Of a DNA stretch of 64,000 bases, positions 45,521-54,851 are shown piece by piece. The first letter of the stretch is position 1, and every line of letters begins with the position of its first letter. The notes below the pieces were generated by a model that saw nothing but the letters and a program-made list of their open reading frames with translations, had not been told where the DNA came from and did no database searches. Origin of the DNA: Rhizobium leguminosarum (GTDB lineage Bacteria; Pseudomonadota; Alphaproteobacteria; Rhizobiales; Rhizobiaceae); contig NZ_CP016286.1 in NCBI RefSeq assembly GCF_001679785.1, forward strand, positions 4,598,501-4,662,500, written 5' to 3'. The translations under genes were made by a program, and so were the position numbers.

Positions 45521-46348
45521 GTGGCTGCCTTGCATCTGCTATATTGCGACGAGACGAACTTAGAGAAAAAGCCCGGAGAATTCCTAATCTACGGGGGGCT
45601 GTTCATTGACGGAACGAAGGCTAAAGACTTTTCGCACGCGGTCGATTCGCTACGACGCAAGCACAAAGTCCCTCCGGATTATCGGCTCAAATTCAATCCT
45701 GGACCGCCGGGCTTCACTCAGGATCAGTTCAACGCGCTGAAGCAAGAGCTGATTGAGCTTGCGGCCGGCTTTGATATAGGCCTTATCGCGTACGTAATCC
45801 TGCACGACATATCCATCAGTCCCAACTTGGCGAGAAGGAACGGAATCAACACTGTCTGCTACCATTTCGATTGCGTCCTGAACCGCTTGCAAGGTTCCGG
45901 CTTGGTACTCATCGACAGGTTCAACGATGAGGGGAACGCGATAGAGGCACACCTACGGGAGAAATTTACCGTTGGGCTGACAGGGATGCCATACGGCGAT
46001 GGGAATAAACGCTTGGCAAACATTGTTGGCTTTCACTATTCGGCCATTGGGCAGGCCCATCTGCCAAGTCTCGTGGATGTAGTTCTTGGGTCCTTACGGT
46101 TTTCGATCAACGCTCACACGCGAAAACGTCCTGAGCAAATTGCCACGGCCGGAAAGTTGCTTGGGCTACTCTCCCCTCTCTTTGTTCGATTCAACCATTC
46201 GGCTGCGGTGCCAGAACTTGGATTTCTGTTCAGCCCCAAGGTAGTCAAGGCTGCTAAATACCGAGACAAATACCGAGGCTTGAAGAACTTTCTTGCTGAT
46301 GCAGGCATCGAGACAGCGCAACAAATAACTGACCAGCGCACCTACTAA
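45521..46348 (+). CDS. DUF3800-family protein
   Basis: 275 aa, GTG start. The N-terminal YCDETNLEKKPGEFLIYGGLFI and the middle motif LVLIDRFNDEG match the DUF3800 RNase H-like pattern, with acidic residues at YCDE (about 8-11) and in IDRF. The family is common in mobile regions and has been linked to defence, but no activity is proved here. It lies between the integrase and the IS3 element. Confidence 0.75.
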   Translation: MAALHLLYCDETNLEKKPGEFLIYGGLFIDGTKAKDFSHAVDSLRRKHKVPPDYRLKFNPGPPGFTQDQFNALKQELIELAAGFDIGLIAYVILHDISISPNLARRNGINTVCYHFDCVLNRLQGSGLVLIDRFNDEGNAIEAHLREKFTVGLTGMPYGDGNKRLANIVGFHYSAIGQAHLPSLVDVVLGSLRFSINAHTRKRPEQIATAGKLLGLLSPLFVRFNHSAAVPELGFLFSPKVVKAAKYRDKYRGLKNFLADAGIETAQQITDQRTY

Positions 46349-46471
46349 ACATGTAGGGCGGCGGCGCGTTGTAAACCGGTAGCGGGTCCCATCGGGGGGG
46401 TGCCCGGTGACCTTGCCCCGTTGAAATAATCCATTTTGAAGTAAGCTCTGGCCCATTGAGAGGACCAGAGG

Positions 46472-46738
46472 ATGAAGCGCAATCGTTTCACAGACGAACA
46501 GATCATCGGCATATTGAAGGAGCACGAGGCAGGCACGCCGGTCTCGGAGCTTTGCCGCAAGCATGGCGTCAGCGATGCCAGCATCTATAAATGGAAGGCC
46601 AAGTACGGCGGCATGGAGGTGTCCGAGGCCAAGCGGCTGAAGACGCTTGAGGACGAGAACACGAAGCTGAAGCGGCTTCTGGCGGATGCGATGCTCGACA
46701 ATGCTGCCTTGAAAGACCTTTTGGGAAAGAAGTGGTGA
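46472..46738 (+). CDS. IS3-family transposase OrfA (helix-turn-helix)
   Basis: 88 aa. HTH region [20 protein letters not shown]...[20 protein letters not shown] with a C-terminal leucine-rich coiled coil ([20 protein letters not shown]). It binds IS ends. Its stop overlaps the orfB start in GTGGTGA, so OrfB may be made by re-initiation or by frameshift fusion. Confidence 0.93.
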   Translation: MKRNRFTDEQIIGILKEHEAGTPVSELCRKHGVSDASIYKWKAKYGGMEVSEAKRLKTLEDENTKLKRLLADAMLDNAALKDLLGKKW

Positions 46739-47661
46739 CGCCCGCGGCCAAGCGGAAAGCTGTTGCGCATCTGATGAGCCATCATGAGATGAGCGAACGG
46801 CGGGCGTGTAAAGCCATTGGTTTTTGCCGAATGACGGTCCGTTACGAGACCAGGCGCGACGATGATCATGAGCTTCGCGAGCGAATGAAGGCGTTGGCGC
46901 ATGAACGTCGCCGCTTCGGATATCGACGCATTCATGTGCTGCTCCGGCGGGAGGGTCACCTCGTGAACCACAAGAGGCTCTTCCGGCTCTATCGGGAGGA
47001 GAAACTGACGGTGCGCAAGCGCGGCGGTCGCAAGCGAGCGATAGGCACGCGAGCGCCGATGCTGGTGCCGATGGTGGCCAATGATCGCTGGTCGCTAGAC
47101 TTCGTGTCGGATCAGTTCACCGATGGGCGCAGGTTGCGGATTCTGACCGTCGTCGATGATTGCACGAGGGAGTGCCTGGCGCTCGTCGCCGATACATCGC
47201 TTTCCGGTCTTCGCGTCGCACGGGAGCTTGACCGGATTATCGAGGAGCGCGGCAAGCCGAGGATGATCGTCAGCGACAACGGCAGCGAGTTCACCAGCAA
47301 CGCGATCCTGCAATGGGCGGACCGGACCAAGGTTGACTGGCATTACATTGCACCTGGCAAGCCGATCCAGAACGCTTTTATCGAAAGCTTCAACGGGCGG
47401 CTGCGAGACGAGTTCTTGAATGAAACTCTGTTCTCGTCGCTTGCTCACGCCCGGTCTGCGCTTTCAAACTGGCGTAGCGATTACAACGATAAACGCCCGC
47501 ATTCAGGCCTTGGCTGGCTGACACCGGCCGAATTCGCTCAGACACTCAACCCGCGACGTGATGCGGTGCTGCGCAGCCGAAATGGCTCCGCACCGCAACC
47601 CGCCGCTACCGAACCAACAACAGCAACCAAAAACCGCTGGAGCGAACTCAAAACTGGATAA
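46735..47661 (+). CDS. IS3-family transposase OrfB (DDE integrase)
   Basis: 308 aa from the GTG at 46735 (46732 also possible). It has an HTH_21 region ([16 protein letters not shown]) and an rve integrase core with DDE residues in [11 protein letters not shown] (Asp), [15 protein letters not shown] (Asp) and [15 protein letters not shown] (Glu). DDE order and spacing match IS3. Intact and likely active. Confidence 0.95.
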   Translation: MTPAAKRKAVAHLMSHHEMSERRACKAIGFCRMTVRYETRRDDDHELRERMKALAHERRRFGYRRIHVLLRREGHLVNHKRLFRLYREEKLTVRKRGGRKRAIGTRAPMLVPMVANDRWSLDFVSDQFTDGRRLRILTVVDDCTRECLALVADTSLSGLRVARELDRIIEERGKPRMIVSDNGSEFTSNAILQWADRTKVDWHYIAPGKPIQNAFIESFNGRLRDEFLNETLFSSLAHARSALSNWRSDYNDKRPHSGLGWLTPAEFAQTLNPRRDAVLRSRNGSAPQPAATEPTTATKNRWSELKTG

Positions 47662-47701
47662 AACTTGGGGGCAAGGTCACCGGGGGGAAATCGCGCGGTC
47701 A

Positions 47702-47824
47702 CTGGCACGTAGGAGGCCCCTGAGATGCGTAACCTTATATTTAGTCCGAAAAGTTCGTAAGCGTAAACGGTGCGGCACGGGCAAAATCCGCTGGCACGTA
47801 GAGGGACCCCCGGATGCGTGACCC
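47702..47824. repeat. Imperfect direct repeat downstream of the IS3 element
   Basis: ctggcacgtaggaggcccct at 47702 and ctggcacgtagagggacccc at 47791 continue into (g)agatgcgtaacc and (c)ggatgcgtgacc. They are about 33 bp each, 89 bp apart. Origin unknown. Confidence 0.6.
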
Positions 47825-47847
47825 CAAATTTCACTGGGGCCCATCTA

Positions 47848-50800
47848 TCACATCGAGAAGAGATCCTTTTGAGCGCTGTTGGTGGCCACATGACCGCCGC
47901 TTGTCCCAACACTCGCTAATGCACCGGCGGCGGCGAGAGTTTCCGATGCCAACAGTGGCCCGTCGCAAACCTGATTCAGTAGATCTCCCTGCCGCTCTTC
48001 AAGGGAAACCAGCCTACCCACCACATGAAGCAGATCAAGCAAATCTGTCGTATATTCCGCTATCCAATGGTCGGGCTGAATATGATCAAGCGCGGATGGC
48101 GGACGGCGATCTCCGATAATCGGTTTCGACCGATCTAGCCTTCGGTAGCTGAACCATTGGCGCAGTACATTCTTGCCAGAGATCTCGTAATTCCAGACTC
48201 GCTCGGGCACATTATCAATGAAGCCACCACCGATCTTTAGGCGTTTTGATGCTGGATCATATTCCATTACGTCCGGAAGGGCCTGAGGGGCACCTGGAAT
48301 AGCTCCACCTAGCGGGACGAAAGGCCCTTGCCCCTTCGGCAGGCGTGGTGGCCCCGACGGCCGCCCGTTTAGTGGATTAGCGAAGCGCTCACCATAGCAA
48401 TGCAACCAAATGACTTCTTCCCCGATGGAGAGCGCCTTCTTGAAAACCGCAACATCTGCTGTGATCGGTACGCGCAGTTTAGGACGAACAAGATCAGAAG
48501 AGAAGCGCTCGACAAAGGCGGGATGCGCCATTACGGCGGCTAAGTAAGCAAGGACGTCTTCCGGCAAAACTTCGACCCCAAGGGCAGTCGAGAGATAGTC
48601 TGTGAAAGCGGGCTTTACATTCGAAGCCGACGCCCCCGCATCTCTCCATAAAGGAAACACACGGCCCCCAAACGACCCTTTATAGTGATGAAGATCAGGT
48701 ACCTGGCCGCTGAATGAAATTGCAGGACCGGACGTTGGTGAGTGCGCCTCTAAGCAAGTCAAATATACCTGGCGAGTAGAATGCGCTGCCCAGAGCGTGG
48801 GATTCGGTCGATTCAGCAGACGGTTGTCCGGAATAATCCACTGTCTATCAAGCGATCTAAAAGCATACCTGACCGGAGCAATCACGGGTGCCGAGTCCTT
48901 CGCGACGCTTTCCAATCTTTCTTCGTGGCCCGGTAGGCCTTTGCTTGACGATTTCGTGGAAGTCTTGTCACCATTCTGATGGGGGTGAAACAACGCCTCC
49001 CGCTTTTCCGGGTCTTTCTGCTGAGTCAATGCTTTCCAACGCTTCGCCAAAGTTTCCGCGTCGGGAGCGATAACCCAAGTGCGGCCGGGCATCACTCCAG
49101 AGCCGTTGTAACTGAACAACTCTTCCACCAACGGGTAGCCACTCCATGCGCCCCGGGACACTGGCAGGAAAGGATCGCGCCAACCTGATGGCCCGTCTGA
49201 CCAATGCGGACCATTCAGTGCGACTTGTGCCAGCGCCCTGAACTTTTCGTCTCGCTTGCCTTCCGGCAAAGAGTAGAAGCGCATCCTTGCAGGGAGAGAC
49301 CGGTCCTTGGCAGGCTTCCGAGCGGCGAGCACGATGCACAGAGGCTGCTGTACGCCTTCGAAAATGCGGGTTGGAACATCGGGCTGATGTCCTTCTGGCG
49401 AGCAATCGATGACCCAGATTTCAGTGCAGTCGCGTCGCAGATCGTCACGCATTTTCTCAAACCCTGGGCCGTTCAAGAATCCAGCGGCGGTGATGAAACA
49501 GACGATCCCTGCGCGGTCGGTCTCGGTCTCACCGGTCGTTTCGGCTACCCCCGAACCAAACACCTTCCACGTCGCCCAGCGCCAGAAATAGATATAGAGG
49601 TTCTTTAGGTGTTTCGTGTGCGCACCGACCCCCCATTCCTTTGGGGGAGACCAGCGATCCATCGGGGCCATGCGCCCATCACTGCCCGCTTCAATCCAGC
49701 CGCCCCGTCCTTTCGCCTTTTCCTTGTAAGGCGGATTACCAATTACGACGGTGATCGGTTCACCTCTCTTGACGGCATTTGCATCTCGTCGCGACTTACC
49801 AATAGGCTGAAGAATCTGAGGCAGACGCTCCTCTTCTGCGTACGGATTGCCGAGGGTGTCGGTGATGAATAGCCTTAAGCCCGGGACTAGCGCGGAATGC
49901 GTCAAAGCGTGCATTTCGGCGAGTAAGCGAAGCTGCGCGACGGCAAACGGCCCGAACTGGATTTCGAAGCCTATCAATCGATGTGCTGCAGCGCTAATGG
50001 CTTCAGCAACGGCCCCGGGACCTTGATCCTCCTCGATTACTTCCTCAATCTTACGGAGGATGCCCAGAAGAAAGGTCCCGGTACCTACAGCAGGGTCAGC
50101 GACAATCACATCTGGAGATGCAAAGCCAGCGCGTCGATCGAACAACTCGGGGCTCCGTAAGGCATCATCAACCAGGCGAACCATAGCGTCGACTACTTCA
50201 GGCGGCGTGTAGTATGAACCTGTACGCTTCCGAAGCGCGTTGTCGTAGACTTCTAGAAAATCTTCATAAAAATATAGCCACGCATCAGTATGGCCTTTGC
50301 TTAGCGACGACCAATTAACTTCCTCCAGTACCCGCGTAAGCGTCCCAAGTGAGGTCTTAAGAGCATCCTGATTGGCGGTGTCGTCGGTAAGCAATCGCAA
50401 TGCAGTCCCAATCAACGAGTCTGTCTTGCGAAGCTCGTGAGCTGCATGGTCAATCCCCCCCGCTAAAGAGATATTTTTGGCGCGGGCGACCAGAAGACCA
50501 AAGGTCACCGCCTGAGCGTAGCCATCGGCAAATTCTTCATCCGTTGCCTGGGGAAACAACAGGACCCTCCAATCCTTCGCCAGTTCCGTCAGCGCACTAC
50601 TGCCTCGAGACATCTGCTCAACAACTTCATCCCTAAGGAAACGGCAAAGCCGAGCTGAGATCTCGGCCAACTGTTTAGGGTTGCTTGGCGGAATCGGACG
50701 CCACGACAAGAAATCAGCGATAAGTGGCAACAGGGTAGCAGGAGCAGAAAGAGAAGATCCGCTGGCCTCTACATCACCTTGGAGGTAAATAACCGAGCCT

Positions 50801-51219
50801 CTCAGCTCTCCATCTCTCCAAAGGCTGAACGCATTACCGTCGGTATAAAGGAGATTGGGGAGGGATCTGAGCTTCTTCCACTGGGCTTTATCGTGAGGAT
50901 CACTGAAGCGTCGGGGGTCAGCACCCTTGCCCGGGGCTTTAACCTCAATAAATCCTACAAGCGCGTTATGGGCGACGACGGCATAATCTGGACGGGTAGC
51001 AAGTTCCGCCAAAGAGGACTCGCCCACCAACTCGACGGAGCCTTCGGGAAACTGGCAGATCGCAGCGAGATTCTGCATCAGCGCCTCAAGTGGTGCACGA
51101 AGTTGGTCCTCCGCTGCACCCGCAACGGCAATGTTTGAAAGTTTAGACTTGGTGGAAGCTCCAAAGGTGGACAGCGCTCGGGTAAATGGACCGTCAACAG
51201 TCAATAATCGTCCCCCCAC
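47848..51219 (-). CDS. One-polypeptide restriction-modification enzyme (nuclease + Eco57I-type adenine methylase)
   Basis: 1123 aa. N-terminal PD-(D/E)xK nuclease: Asp78 in RPDYAVVAHN and E92-V-K94 in FIEVKAPG. A helical connector follows (about 160-320). The gamma-type N6-adenine methylase has motif X (GSYYTPPEVVDAM, 334-346), motif I (DPAVGTGTFLLG, 375-386) and motif IV NPPY (495-498). Residues about 700-1100 would be the target-recognition region. No helicase motifs are present, so it resembles type IIG/IIL rather than type I or ISP. Methylation and cleavage reside in one chain. Target unknown. Confidence 0.88.
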   Translation of the reverse strand: MGGRLLTVDGPFTRALSTFGASTKSKLSNIAVAGAAEDQLRAPLEALMQNLAAICQFPEGSVELVGESSLAELATRPDYAVVAHNALVGFIEVKAPGKGADPRRFSDPHDKAQWKKLRSLPNLLYTDGNAFSLWRDGELRGSVIYLQGDVEASGSSLSAPATLLPLIADFLSWRPIPPSNPKQLAEISARLCRFLRDEVVEQMSRGSSALTELAKDWRVLLFPQATDEEFADGYAQAVTFGLLVARAKNISLAGGIDHAAHELRKTDSLIGTALRLLTDDTANQDALKTSLGTLTRVLEEVNWSSLSKGHTDAWLYFYEDFLEVYDNALRKRTGSYYTPPEVVDAMVRLVDDALRSPELFDRRAGFASPDVIVADPAVGTGTFLLGILRKIEEVIEEDQGPGAVAEAISAAAHRLIGFEIQFGPFAVAQLRLLAEMHALTHSALVPGLRLFITDTLGNPYAEEERLPQILQPIGKSRRDANAVKRGEPITVVIGNPPYKEKAKGRGGWIEAGSDGRMAPMDRWSPPKEWGVGAHTKHLKNLYIYFWRWATWKVFGSGVAETTGETETDRAGIVCFITAAGFLNGPGFEKMRDDLRRDCTEIWVIDCSPEGHQPDVPTRIFEGVQQPLCIVLAARKPAKDRSLPARMRFYSLPEGKRDEKFRALAQVALNGPHWSDGPSGWRDPFLPVSRGAWSGYPLVEELFSYNGSGVMPGRTWVIAPDAETLAKRWKALTQQKDPEKREALFHPHQNGDKTSTKSSSKGLPGHEERLESVAKDSAPVIAPVRYAFRSLDRQWIIPDNRLLNRPNPTLWAAHSTRQVYLTCLEAHSPTSGPAISFSGQVPDLHHYKGSFGGRVFPLWRDAGASASNVKPAFTDYLSTALGVEVLPEDVLAYLAAVMAHPAFVERFSSDLVRPKLRVPITADVAVFKKALSIGEEVIWLHCYGERFANPLNGRPSGPPRLPKGQGPFVPLGGAIPGAPQALPDVMEYDPASKRLKIGGGFIDNVPERVWNYEISGKNVLRQWFSYRRLDRSKPIIGDRRPPSALDHIQPDHWIAEYTTDLLDLLHVVGRLVSLEERQGDLLNQVCDGPLLASETLAAAGALASVGTSGGHVATNSAQKDLFSM

Positions 51220-51342
51220 AGAATCTTAAGCCAAATCAATCTTGCACATTATGGTTGCGCAGGGAGCTTGAGACAAGGCGATGACTCTCACCCGTTTAAA
51301 TAAAATCAGGCTTAGGGGATACTCGTGGAGACGAACCGACCG

Positions 51343-51567
51343 CTAACTCGCTTGCTTGCTTTCATACCACTCTTCAATTTTCTCACAAAGCAAGCCCACC
51401 CAAGGAGCCCAAAGTAGTGCCCGAGCTTGGCCGTCCGGGGTAAAACTCGGGTGGTCCTCGGCATCAAGCTCCCAGGTTCCCAAGTACTCACCATCTCGTG
51501 TAACTACAGAGAAGTCTTCAAGCAGATTTATCTCATAGGGCAGCTTAGATAAGCCTAAAGGCAGCAT
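51343..51567 (-). CDS. Small hypothetical protein
   Basis: 74 aa from an ATG at 51567, which has AGGGGGTG upstream; a longer frame goes back to 51630. Amphipathic, with a Trp-rich C-terminal part (ALLWAPWVGLLCEKIEEWYE). No family is recognised. It is upstream of the restriction enzyme on the same strand and could be in its transcript, but the gap is 123 bases. Confidence 0.45.
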   Translation of the reverse strand: MLPLGLSKLPYEINLLEDFSVVTRDGEYLGTWELDAEDHPSFTPDGQARALLWAPWVGLLCEKIEEWYESKQAS

Positions 51568-51897
51568 AGAATCACCCCCTGTAACACGACGACCGCAGCC
51601 GCTTCTAAGCCTCTGGCGCTGTGGTTTCAATTCGCCTTTTGACCCACATCCTTACGAGAGCGTCGCGGGCTACCATGACGTTCTAACTAGCTTCTACGGC
51701 TTCGCTTGATTAATGAAGGCGCCAACATTTCGGCTGCCCCGTCACGGTTTGCCGCGTCACCGGACGTCCCAAAATCACCGCCAAGCGCTTGAAATCCGGT
51801 GCGGCTTCTGGCGTGGGTACTAATTTGGGTACTTCCTGCCCGCGCCGTTTCTGTCATTCCATTGAAGTGTAAGGATTTTTTGTAGAGCTTGGAGATT

Positions 51898-51977
51898 TGG
51901 TGGAGCTAAGCGGGATAGAACCGCTGACCTCCCCTGCCATGTAAGCGCACTCCCAGTTGAGCCGATACAGCCGCACC
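51898..51977 (-). pseudogene. Degenerate tRNA-Ala-like sequence
   Basis: The minus strand retains most of a tRNA-Ala: a ggctgtatcggctcaactgg D-arm, an acatggca (anticodon GGC) loop, a gcggttctatcccgc T-arm and tagctccacca. The anticodon stem (cttac/ggggag) is broken and the acceptor stem is mismatched, so it is not functional. It may be a remnant of a tRNA used as an attachment site. Confidence 0.7.
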
Positions 51978-52193
51978 ACTTATTGGGAGAAGCGCGGGGG
52001 ATGATACATTCGTGGGCTGACATGCTGGACCAGAAGCGGACGAGGGACAATGGAAGCGGGCGGGCTAAAGCTATTCGAAGGATGGCGGTTTGCTCTAGCA
52101 ATCTCTGGCGGCGCGCGACGTTGACAACGGTCACTTTCGTGTATCGATTGTAGAAAATGCGCCTCAGCACATTGTTTGATTGGAAAAGATAAC

Positions 52194-52661
52194 ATGGAAG
52201 ACAACGACAGCCAGAAGCAGCTCGCGATCGCTATTGCCGTATCTGCGAGTCGAGCCGAGGCTGACGCCCTCCGCAACTGGGCGAAACTGCTGATCGATCT
52301 AAAAGATGAGAAGATTTCGGCCGCAGCCAAGGCACGAAGAGCGATTTCGCTGACCGCCTCTAGCAAGGTCATCCTGCCTGCAATGAAGATCATCAGCGGT
52401 CAGGCAAAGAAACATGGTTGGGACAACCGAACGTCAACCCAGCGCTTGGGTATAGCAGCTGCGGCGGGGGCTTTTGCCCTGTTTCCTGGAGCGAACGCAG
52501 GCATTGCTGCACTCGGTGGCGCTGTCGGCGTGCCCTTGTGGATGGTTTTCGGTGGAGGCTCGATGTTTTTAAAGGTCTTATACGATGAACTGACCAAGCG
52601 GCCTGAGGAGCAGGCTTCGGGAGTGCCTTACAAGGTGATCGACGCTGAAAAGCAAGATTGA
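52194..52661 (+). CDS. Hypothetical membrane-associated small protein
   Basis: 155 aa from the ATG at 52194; a TTG at 52176 is possible. The N-terminal 85 residues are helical and charged (SRAEADALRNWAKLLIDLKD). Residues about 85-130 form a glycine-rich hydrophobic segment (GIAAAAGAFALFPGANAGIA, then PLWMVFGGGSMFL) that could cross or insert into the membrane, like glycine-zipper proteins. No family is recognised. It precedes the DUF262 gene by 210 bases. Confidence 0.6.
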   Translation: MEDNDSQKQLAIAIAVSASRAEADALRNWAKLLIDLKDEKISAAAKARRAISLTASSKVILPAMKIISGQAKKHGWDNRTSTQRLGIAAAAGAFALFPGANAGIAALGGAVGVPLWMVFGGGSMFLKVLYDELTKRPEEQASGVPYKVIDAEKQD

Positions 52662-52871
52662 AGAGCGTCAAGGGCTTGCCCATGAGTTGATATCGCTTCA
52701 GAAAACATCGCCAGCAAAGCAGGGTGGCGCGTCTGCGTAATTCAATAGATATGCCAGTGCAATTTTATCGGGCATTCTGGTGTTTTGCGCTGGCAAATAG
52801 CGGAATCGCTGCTTAAAGTTTCTGACTTAGTCCCCACCAGTTTGGGCGATCTTCTTTTACCTTTTCTTTCT

Positions 52872-54725
52872 ATGAGGGCTCACTTGGCGACGTCGTTTCA
52901 AACTAATCCAGTATCCCTTAGAGATCTCATGCGTGAATGCTACGAGGGCAAGCTGCAATTGCCTGATTTTCAGCGCGGATGGGTTTGGGATCAGGACCGA
53001 ATAATTGATCTGCTTGCCTCGATCTCCGAGGGGTTTCCCGTGGGCGCTCTAATGACACTGGATGCGTCCGGGGAGGTGTCATTCGCAGTGCGCCCAGTCG
53101 AGGGTGCGCCCGCACCGGTCAAGCCTCTTGAGGCGTACCTATTGGATGGCCAGCAGCGAATGACCTCGCTCTATCAGTCGACCTTCTCACAGATGCCGGT
53201 GGCCACGCAGACGGCCAAAAAGCAACCGACAAAGGTGCACTTCTATTTCGATATCCAGGCCGCGCTTGATCCCAACGTAGCGCGTTCCGAGGCCGTGATT
53301 GCTGTGCCGGAAGACCGGGTCATCCGCGAGAATTTCGGCCGCGACGTGAAGCTCGATCTGTCATGCGAAGAGTATGAATTCGATGCTCTTCATTTTCCGA
53401 TTGATCGGATCTTCGACGAAAACCGATGGCAGATTTCGGCGGCGCAGTGGATGGCGAGGGATCCCATCGCTCGGCAAGAGAAATGGGAGATGATCAATCG
53501 CTTCGCGCAGGAGGTCGTAAACAACTTCACATCCTACCATGTTCCCGTCATCAAATTAGGAAAGGACACGTCGCGTGCAGCCGTGTGCCTGGTCTTCGAG
53601 AAGGTCAACACGGGCGGCAAGCCGCTGGACGCATTTGAGCTGGTCACGGCCATGTATGCGTCAGAGGAATTTCATCTGCGGGACGATTGGAAGGCGCGCC
53701 GTGAACGATTGATCGCACAGAAGGTTCTAGCGAAGATCGAGCCGGTCGAATTCCTACAGGCCATTTCGCTACTTCACACCAAGGAGCGCCGGAACGAGGC
53801 AGTTGCCAAGGGGGCGGAACCGCCGGCGATCAGCGCTACCCGCAACAGCCTCCTACAGGTGCCGCTGGATGCTTATAAGAAGTTGGCCGGTAAGGTCGAG
53901 GCGGGCTATGTCGCAGCGGCCAAGTTCCTTCACTCACTGAAGATCTTTAACTCACGCGACCTGCCGTATCAGACGCAACTCGTTCCGCTGGCCGCCATCC
54001 TGGCTGAGCTTGGCTCGACTTGGGAAAATGACGCTGTTCGCCAGAAACTGGCCAAATGGTACTGGTGCGGGGTCTTTGGGGAGTTGTACGGCTCAGCGGT
54101 TGAAAGCCGCTTCGCGCTCGACATTCGAGACTTTGCGCCTTGGATCAACGGAGGAGCCGAACCGCAGACCGTGCAGCGTGCAAGCTTCGAAGAAAAGCGC
54201 CTTCGCACACTTCGCTCACGCCTTTCTGCCGCATACAAGGGCGTCCATGCCCTGCTGATGAAGTCCGGGGCAGAGGATTTCAAATCTGGCCAGCCCTACG
54301 TCCAGACAGTCTTCTTCGACGAGAACGTCGATATTCATCACATTTTTCCGGAAGCTTGGTGCAAGAGCGAGAAAATTGAACCGGCGATCTACAACAGCAT
54401 CGTCAACAAGACCCCGCTGGCATCCGCCACCAACCGTATGCTGGGCGGTGTTGCGCCATCCGCATACCTAGGGCGGCTCCACAAGGGGAACGACAGCAAT
54501 CCCCCGATTGCTGCTGACCGGTTGTCCGCCATTCTCAAAAGCCATGAGATCGACGAAGCATTGCTGACGTCCGACAATTTCACCGACTTCATGGATGATC
54601 GCCGCTCCAAACTGCTGGCCATGATCGAGGCTGCCATGGGCAAAGATGTCGTACGCGAGAACATTCTTCCTATGGGTAGAGAGGACGACTATTACGGGGA
54701 GGAGGAGCTAGAAGAAGCAGCCTGA
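52872..54725 (+). CDS. DUF262/DUF1524 endonuclease (GmrSD-like)
   Basis: 617 aa from the ATG at 52872; a longer frame begins at 52785. The N-terminal DUF262 has QLPDFQRGWVWDQDRIIDLL (about 26-45), the DGQQR nucleotide motif (92-96, in LLDGQQRMTSLY) and FEKVNTGGKPLDAFELV. The C-terminal DUF1524 HNH core is DIHHIFPEAW (487-496) followed by N-K-TPLASATN. GmrSD uses NTP and cuts glucosylated or modified phage DNA; the related SspE uses the same folds with phosphorothioate sensing. It is most likely an anti-phage enzyme. Confidence 0.85.
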   Translation: MRAHLATSFQTNPVSLRDLMRECYEGKLQLPDFQRGWVWDQDRIIDLLASISEGFPVGALMTLDASGEVSFAVRPVEGAPAPVKPLEAYLLDGQQRMTSLYQSTFSQMPVATQTAKKQPTKVHFYFDIQAALDPNVARSEAVIAVPEDRVIRENFGRDVKLDLSCEEYEFDALHFPIDRIFDENRWQISAAQWMARDPIARQEKWEMINRFAQEVVNNFTSYHVPVIKLGKDTSRAAVCLVFEKVNTGGKPLDAFELVTAMYASEEFHLRDDWKARRERLIAQKVLAKIEPVEFLQAISLLHTKERRNEAVAKGAEPPAISATRNSLLQVPLDAYKKLAGKVEAGYVAAAKFLHSLKIFNSRDLPYQTQLVPLAAILAELGSTWENDAVRQKLAKWYWCGVFGELYGSAVESRFALDIRDFAPWINGGAEPQTVQRASFEEKRLRTLRSRLSAAYKGVHALLMKSGAEDFKSGQPYVQTVFFDENVDIHHIFPEAWCKSEKIEPAIYNSIVNKTPLASATNRMLGGVAPSAYLGRLHKGNDSNPPIAADRLSAILKSHEIDEALLTSDNFTDFMDDRRSKLLAMIEAAMGKDVVRENILPMGREDDYYGEEELEEAA

Positions 54726-54727
54726 CG

Positions 54728-54748
54728 AGGGCCCAACATCAGGGCCCT
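54728..54748 (+). terminator. Terminator downstream of the DUF262 gene
   Basis: agggccc-N7-gggccct then TTG, 3 bases after the stop. Short but perfect. Confidence 0.6.
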
Positions 54749-54851
54749 TTGCGCCATTCAAATCTTCTCCGGTCTGCATTCCGCCCCCTTCTTTTCATTC
54801 AGCATGCCGGTTGCGGTTCCGCGTACCGTCATCTACCGAACAGGGCCGGCG

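Larger units (their letters stand above)
46408..47679 (+). mobile_element. IS3-family insertion sequence (IS407/IS51-like)
   Basis: 1272 bp with TGACCTTGCCCC ends in inverted orientation at both sides and longer imperfect matches inward. CCGG flanks each end; this can be a 4-bp target duplication or an extension of the inverted repeat, since CCGG is self-complementary. It contains two overlapping frames, orfA and orfB, both intact. Confidence 0.88.
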
